From positions 5,237,501 to 5,301,500 of the forward strand of contig NZ_AP025343.1 in NCBI RefSeq assembly GCF_021654775.1: a DNA stretch of 64,000 bases, read 5' to 3'. The notes under the pieces were generated by a model that was not told where the DNA came from, made no database searches, and saw only the letters and a list, made by a program, of their open reading frames with translations. Below, piece after piece: positions 60,910-64,000 of this stretch (positions within the stretch are counted from its first letter, which is position 1; every line of letters begins with the position of its first letter). The position numbers and the translations under genes were made by a program. This DNA is from Paenibacillus azoreducens (GTDB taxonomy: Bacteria > Bacillota > Bacilli > Paenibacillales > Paenibacillaceae).

Positions 60910-61579
60910 TTATGATGCTCCTTTCTAAACTTCCGCAGTACTTTTGGCGTTGTGGGCGATCATCATCTTGGCACCTCCCTTTTATAACACCCGCTAACAT
61001 TTATAAAACTTACAGTAAAAATAATAGAGTTAAATGACAAACAGATTACAATTCGGGTTACAATTCTGCTATGCAAAATTGAACACAATTCAAGATTTGT
61101 TCACAATTAACTCCCTCTTTCCGTGGATGCGATTGTTAGAAAAGCAAATAAAACTCCGTACTGAATCCATATGTTCAGCAGAAGTTTCAAAATATAAGAA
61201 AATTTTCGCTTGAGGTCTTCACCGCAGTAACGGAAAGCTTGCCGGCATATTTCTGCTCATTATCTTCCAGTATCGGTTCGCAATGCTTGCAGAGCGTTCA
61301 CAATTCCGCCCAAAATTACACCAAAACAGCCTGCTCATCGGATACAAATTTGTCATAAGTGTTACTGTTTATTTCGGCCAATCGCCATTTTTACTACCAA
61401 CGCAAATTCAAAAACTCAACTTGTTACATCATCACTATTATTTCATTTTCGGTACCGCAAAAAAATGTCGGTTTACCGCAATACGTTTTTCGTTCAATTA
61501 CAAATATTAGTAGTTTAATATAAAAATAGAATTAATGTAAATGATATTGCTAATTGTTAAAAATAATTGGAGGTGACTT
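60910..61579. other. Intergenic region upstream of the carboxypeptidase and secreted-protein genes
   Basis: About 670 bp, increasingly AT-rich to the right. The stretch 61175-61210 shares AGCAGAAGTTT and ATATAAGAAAA with the structured segment at 20105-20230. A plus-strand frame at 61283-61510 has no ribosome binding site and looks spurious. Confidence 0.4.
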
Positions 61580-61621
61580 TTGTTTACAATTAGATCATCT
61601 GAAGTTGGAAAGCAGCCGTAA
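61580..61621 (+). CDS. Possible 13-residue leader peptide
   Basis: TTG 61580 begins a 13-codon frame (MFTIRSSEVGKQP) with the near-perfect ribosome binding site GGAGGTGA at 61569-61576. It ends 24 nt before the next gene start. The strength of the ribosome binding site is the only reason to list it. It may be a regulatory leader peptide. Confidence 0.35.
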   Translation: MFTIRSSEVGKQP

Positions 61622-61645
61622 AAATTAATAAAAGGAGAGTCTGAT

Positions 61646-62374
61646 ATGAAAAAGCTATTTTCTTTTGTCTTGTGCTTTGGTCTTATCTTCAGCCTTAATC
61701 TTGGTGGGGTTAAAGCGTCAGCTAATGAGGTATCTCCAGATGAATTTTTAATACGTGCAGGTATGCCACAAGCTCAAGTTGATTCTTTAGATCATGATAT
61801 CAAATTGTTCATGGTTAATGATATGAAAAATAATGCTGATGTATCTACGCTAGAATATATTGAATCCTCTGATATGATAACTTCTAAAGTAAATCAAGTT
61901 TTTTCCGAGATTACTTTTGATGCATCTGCATTTAAATCCGGTGATACAATATATATATATCCAACGTATGAGTTTACTGCAGATAAAAAACCTGCTGGTA
62001 ATGACAGTTTTTCATTTCAACTTGGGGATGCGATGAAACCGTATGAATATGGTGGGCAAGTATGGTATAAGGATTATACAATGTCTAATTGGGCTGTTGG
62101 CGGCAGTATGACAGCAAATACACAACAATTTAATGGAGCAGAATATTCAGGCAGTCAACTCGGTTCACCTGATTGGAGCATGAAAATGAAAGGAGCTGCA
62201 TATTGCCACGCCAAAGTTGGTTCAGGTACAGATAAAAGAATAATCATGAGTTATATGTATAATCCAAATAAATATTCTTATACTATTTCATTTACTGCAG
62301 GAGCTATAGGCATAACATATAATTCATCAAATACAATTTATACAAATGCTAAAACTGCAATTTTGAGTTATTAA
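61646..62374 (+). CDS. Secreted protein of unknown function, AT-rich
   Basis: 242 residues with signal peptide MKKLFSFVLCFGLIFSLNLG, cleaved near KASA. The short N-terminal mature motif SPDEFLIRAGMPQAQVDSLD resembles the start of several uncharacterised Firmicute secreted proteins. The rest is beta-rich, with many Tyr, Ser, Gly and Asn residues and a single mature Cys (AAYCHAK). ATG 61646 follows AAAGGAGAG. The codon use is far more AT-rich than in the metabolic genes, suggesting transfer. The next gene encodes a membrane-anchored protein of similar composition; toxin/immunity or surface-pair roles are speculative. Confidence 0.65.
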   Translation: MKKLFSFVLCFGLIFSLNLGGVKASANEVSPDEFLIRAGMPQAQVDSLDHDIKLFMVNDMKNNADVSTLEYIESSDMITSKVNQVFSEITFDASAFKSGDTIYIYPTYEFTADKKPAGNDSFSFQLGDAMKPYEYGGQVWYKDYTMSNWAVGGSMTANTQQFNGAEYSGSQLGSPDWSMKMKGAAYCHAKVGSGTDKRIIMSYMYNPNKYSYTISFTAGAIGITYNSSNTIYTNAKTAILSY

Positions 62375-62494
62375 TTCCTTCGCAACATGAAAGCGATAGA
62401 AGTCTCTTCCTCATACATCCAGTAATTCAAAATAGTGTTTCCAGAGCAATATTTAGTTGGTCAACTGGCTATTGTTGATTTATAATTGTGAAGG

Positions 62495-62556
62495 CACCTC
62501 TTCTGTGTGGTAATAACCTTTGGCTTCTTACCATATGAAGAGGTGTTCTCCTTTTT
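62495..62556 (+). terminator. Hairpin between the two AT-rich genes, probable terminator
   Basis: CACCTCTTC (62495-62503) pairs with GAAGAGGTG (62537-62545), and an inner GGTAA pairs with TTACC. TTCTCCTTTTT follows. It probably ends the secreted-protein transcript; attenuation of the next gene is an alternative. Confidence 0.6.
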
Positions 62557-62622
62557 GTTAATAACAAATACATAACATATATGGGCACGTTACAATATTT
62601 TTTGAAAAGGAGGAGTTTTAAT

Positions 62623-63399
62623 GTGAAATGCATTGCTATGTTTTTGTCATGGAAACAAGGATTAAAGATCAATTTATTTAAATTGTATATTATGACATTT
62701 TTTCTGATTCTTTTAACGAATACAGCAGTTATGCAGGTATACGCCGAACCATATGCAAAAATTAATGATAAATTGGCAATAGATAAAATATTGCGCGATT
62801 ATATAAACAGCACTACCAAAGATAATACCAGTTTTATTGATTCTACCTTTAATGTGAATTCAGTACAAATTTCCAACCCTAAAAGCGGCTTTAAAAAAAA
62901 TATTGATGATAAGATAAAATATTCTATTTATACATTTAAAAATGTCGATAATAATGAACCAATTTATGATACTTATATAGATTATTATTTTACCGATAAA
63001 ATGATAGTTAAGAACAACGACAAATTAACGGTGGAAGTAAGCGACTTTTTAAGACCCATAAGTCCTATAGATTCCAAGATGTATACAAAGTCGAATATCA
63101 ATGATGAATGGAAATGGTTAAAATCGCCACAGCCAGTGATGACAACTCTCCAAAGCTTTACTCTTGAAGGTGACGAGCTGACCAATCACGACAATTTTAC
63201 TCGTGTCATTATTCATTTTTCCTCTTACTCGAATGATCATTCAAAAGAGAATTCTCTTCCAAATTATTTTTTACAATACACACACGATACAAGCACTTAT
63301 ATTACATTTCCACTGATATATGTAATGGTGTCATTGCTAATCATCCTACTGCTTGCTTATCTTTTCATAAAAAGATTACGCTCCAGATCTTCAAGGTAA
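62623..63399 (+). CDS. Membrane-anchored extracytoplasmic protein, unknown, AT-rich
   Basis: 258 residues: signal or anchor segment (LYIMTFFLILLTNTAVMQVYA), a hydrophilic external domain of about 190 residues rich in Asp, Asn, Lys and Ser, a C-terminal TM segment (YITFPLIYVMVSLLIILLLAYL) and the basic tail FIKRLRSRSSR. GTG 62623 has AAGGAGG nine nt upstream; the frame is open to 62581 without support. Type I membrane topology. Family not recognised. It may act with the secreted protein encoded upstream. Confidence 0.65.
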   Translation: MKCIAMFLSWKQGLKINLFKLYIMTFFLILLTNTAVMQVYAEPYAKINDKLAIDKILRDYINSTTKDNTSFIDSTFNVNSVQISNPKSGFKKNIDDKIKYSIYTFKNVDNNEPIYDTYIDYYFTDKMIVKNNDKLTVEVSDFLRPISPIDSKMYTKSNINDEWKWLKSPQPVMTTLQSFTLEGDELTNHDNFTRVIIHFSSYSNDHSKENSLPNYFLQYTHDTSTYITFPLIYVMVSLLIILLLAYLFIKRLRSRSSR

Positions 63400-63405
63400 G
63401 TTTAA

Positions 63406-63435
63406 TGCCCCCACCAGCCTAAGCTAGTGGGGGCA
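63406..63435 (+). terminator. Terminator of the membrane-anchored protein gene
   Basis: TGCCCCCAC and GTGGGGGCA form a perfect 9-bp stem around CAGCCTAAGCTA. Only a weak T-tract follows (TGTCATTT). Confidence 0.7.
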
Positions 63436-63520
63436 TGTCATTTAAATCATTTCCAGATGCATTAAAATGAGCTGCATCGATCAAGCACCCGGATAGAATC
63501 CCATTTCCCGCTTTCCTGCC

Positions 63521-64000
63521 TTACGAACACTTGCTGTACCCGCAATTCCCGCAGGTTTTGCAGCCTTCGATATTGATCAGCGTCGCCGATCCGCAGGATG
63601 GGCACAGATCGCGGGAAGCTTCCGGATCACGGTAGCGGTTATCCGCAGCGATGTCATGATCTGCCGTCTCCTGAGCCAGCGTAGCGGCTACCGGAGCCGG
63701 ATCATGGTCATCCCCGAAGTCGGATTGCAGATGAATTTCAAGCGCTTTGGCAACGGCGTCGGCGATGGACTCGACGCGGTTAGGACCAAAGCCGATGGCT
63801 CCGGAACCGCCGATACCCTTCAAATGCTTGATCAACAATTCGGCTTTTTGGCCATGATCCCCGTAACGAAGGAACAGTGAGCAGACGCGCCCAAGCGCTT
63901 CCGCCATCGCAAATACGTCGGAGCCGGCTTTGCCCACGTTCAGGAAAATCTCACTTGGAATGCCGTTGAGATCGTTAATCGTGATATAAGCCATGCCAAA
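63521..64000 (-). CDS. nrdJ: C-terminal part of adenosylcobalamin-dependent (class II) ribonucleotide reductase, partial
   Basis: The gene runs off the right edge; only its last roughly 160 codons are present. AYITINDLNGIPSEIFLNVGKAG and GSDVFAMAEALGRVCSLFLR, then LLIKHLKGIGGSGAIGFGPN, match the C-terminal region of NrdJ. The tail has CPSCGSATLINIEGCKTCG and ends CGYSKCS, the Cys-rich segment that shuttles electrons to the active site. The enzyme reduces ribonucleotides with coenzyme B12 and works with or without oxygen. The ATG at 63994 is internal, since the frame continues upstream (FGMAYI). Confidence 0.9.
   Translation of the reverse strand, partial: FGMAYITINDLNGIPSEIFLNVGKAGSDVFAMAEALGRVCSLFLRYGDHGQKAELLIKHLKGIGGSGAIGFGPNRVESIADAVAKALEIHLQSDFGDDHDPAPVAATLAQETADHDIAADNRYRDPEASRDLCPSCGSATLINIEGCKTCGNCGYSKCS

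Noticed and set aside
61283..61510. 75-codon plus-strand frame upstream of the secreted-protein gene
   Set aside because: No ribosome binding site, no hydrophobicity pattern or domain, and it lies in AT-rich intergenic sequence.
46500..62000. Whole accessory region as a prophage, ICE or phage-defence island
   Set aside because: Remnants and AT-rich genes are present, but I found no integrase, attachment site, structural phage gene, relaxase, nuclease-helicase pair or toxin-antitoxin pair. A gradually eroded accessory segment is the simpler reading.
1..64000. CRISPR array, rRNA or tRNA genes
   Set aside because: No regularly spaced repeats with unique spacers and no tRNA cloverleaf or rRNA sequence were recognised by eye. 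A tRNAscan or Infernal run would be decisive.

Overview
The window looks like a chromosomal segment of a Gram-positive, endospore-forming Firmicute, most likely a Paenibacillus or close relative. The reasons are strong GGAGG-type ribosome binding sites, a DUF5696 protein, ATPase-less sugar ABC operons, a SpoVB-like flippase, and a coenzyme-B12 ribonucleotide reductase. This placement is from recognition, not from a search. I saw no rRNA, tRNA, CRISPR array, intact insertion sequence or prophage.

1-26 kb: a CDF metal transporter (+) is followed by a minus-strand carbohydrate locus of about 18 kb. A GntR/LacI-type regulator (20.3-21.4 kb) sits upstream of a good sigma-A promoter with an overlapping CcpA (cre) site at 19.84-19.88 kb. 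Downstream come a solute-binding lipoprotein, a giant secreted solute-binding fusion, permease pair A, an NHL-propeller/TPR/Yip1 membrane protein, a DUF5696 protein, permease pair B, a GH38 alpha-mannosidase, a GH35 beta-galactosidase and a terminator. No ATPase is encoded, so a shared MsmX-type ATPase is inferred. Two copies of a hairpin-rich repeat with terminal inverted repeats flank the structural genes in direct orientation. An S9 peptidase and a threonine-degradation pair (KBL, SDR-type threonine dehydrogenase) follow.

26.9-42.2 kb: kduI, a DeoR regulator and kduD (uronate catabolism); a TrmB-type regulator and an MFS exporter; a two-component system (37-38.8 kb) followed by a TolC-like/HlyD/MacB-type ABC efflux operon; and an ECF importer (S component, fused double ATPase, EcfT) with a clear promoter and palindromic operator.

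42.5-60.9 kb: a patchwork of accessory genes and gene remnants. It holds a broken polysaccharide deacetylase, a secreted amidase-domain protein, a SpoVB/MurJ-like flippase, an ANT(4')-like aminoglycoside nucleotidyltransferase, and an Rrf2 / CxxC flavoprotein / MFS / methyltransferase operon that resembles dithiol self-protection gene sets. It continues with a FAD monooxygenase, a TetR regulator beside the tail of a lost MFS gene, small AT-rich hypothetical genes, the 3' end of an IS30-family transposase, an NAD(P)-binding protein operon under a repeated palindromic operator, a frameshifted and deleted TMEM175-like channel gene, and a PBP5-type D-Ala-D-Ala carboxypeptidase.

61-64 kb: two AT-rich genes, one for a secreted protein (preceded by a 13-codon leader ORF) and one for a membrane-anchored protein. 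The window ends inside the C-terminal coding part of a class II ribonucleotide reductase.

Many starts were moved from the longest frame to an internal ATG, GTG or TTG that has a well-placed Shine-Dalgarno sequence; the reason is given in each entry.
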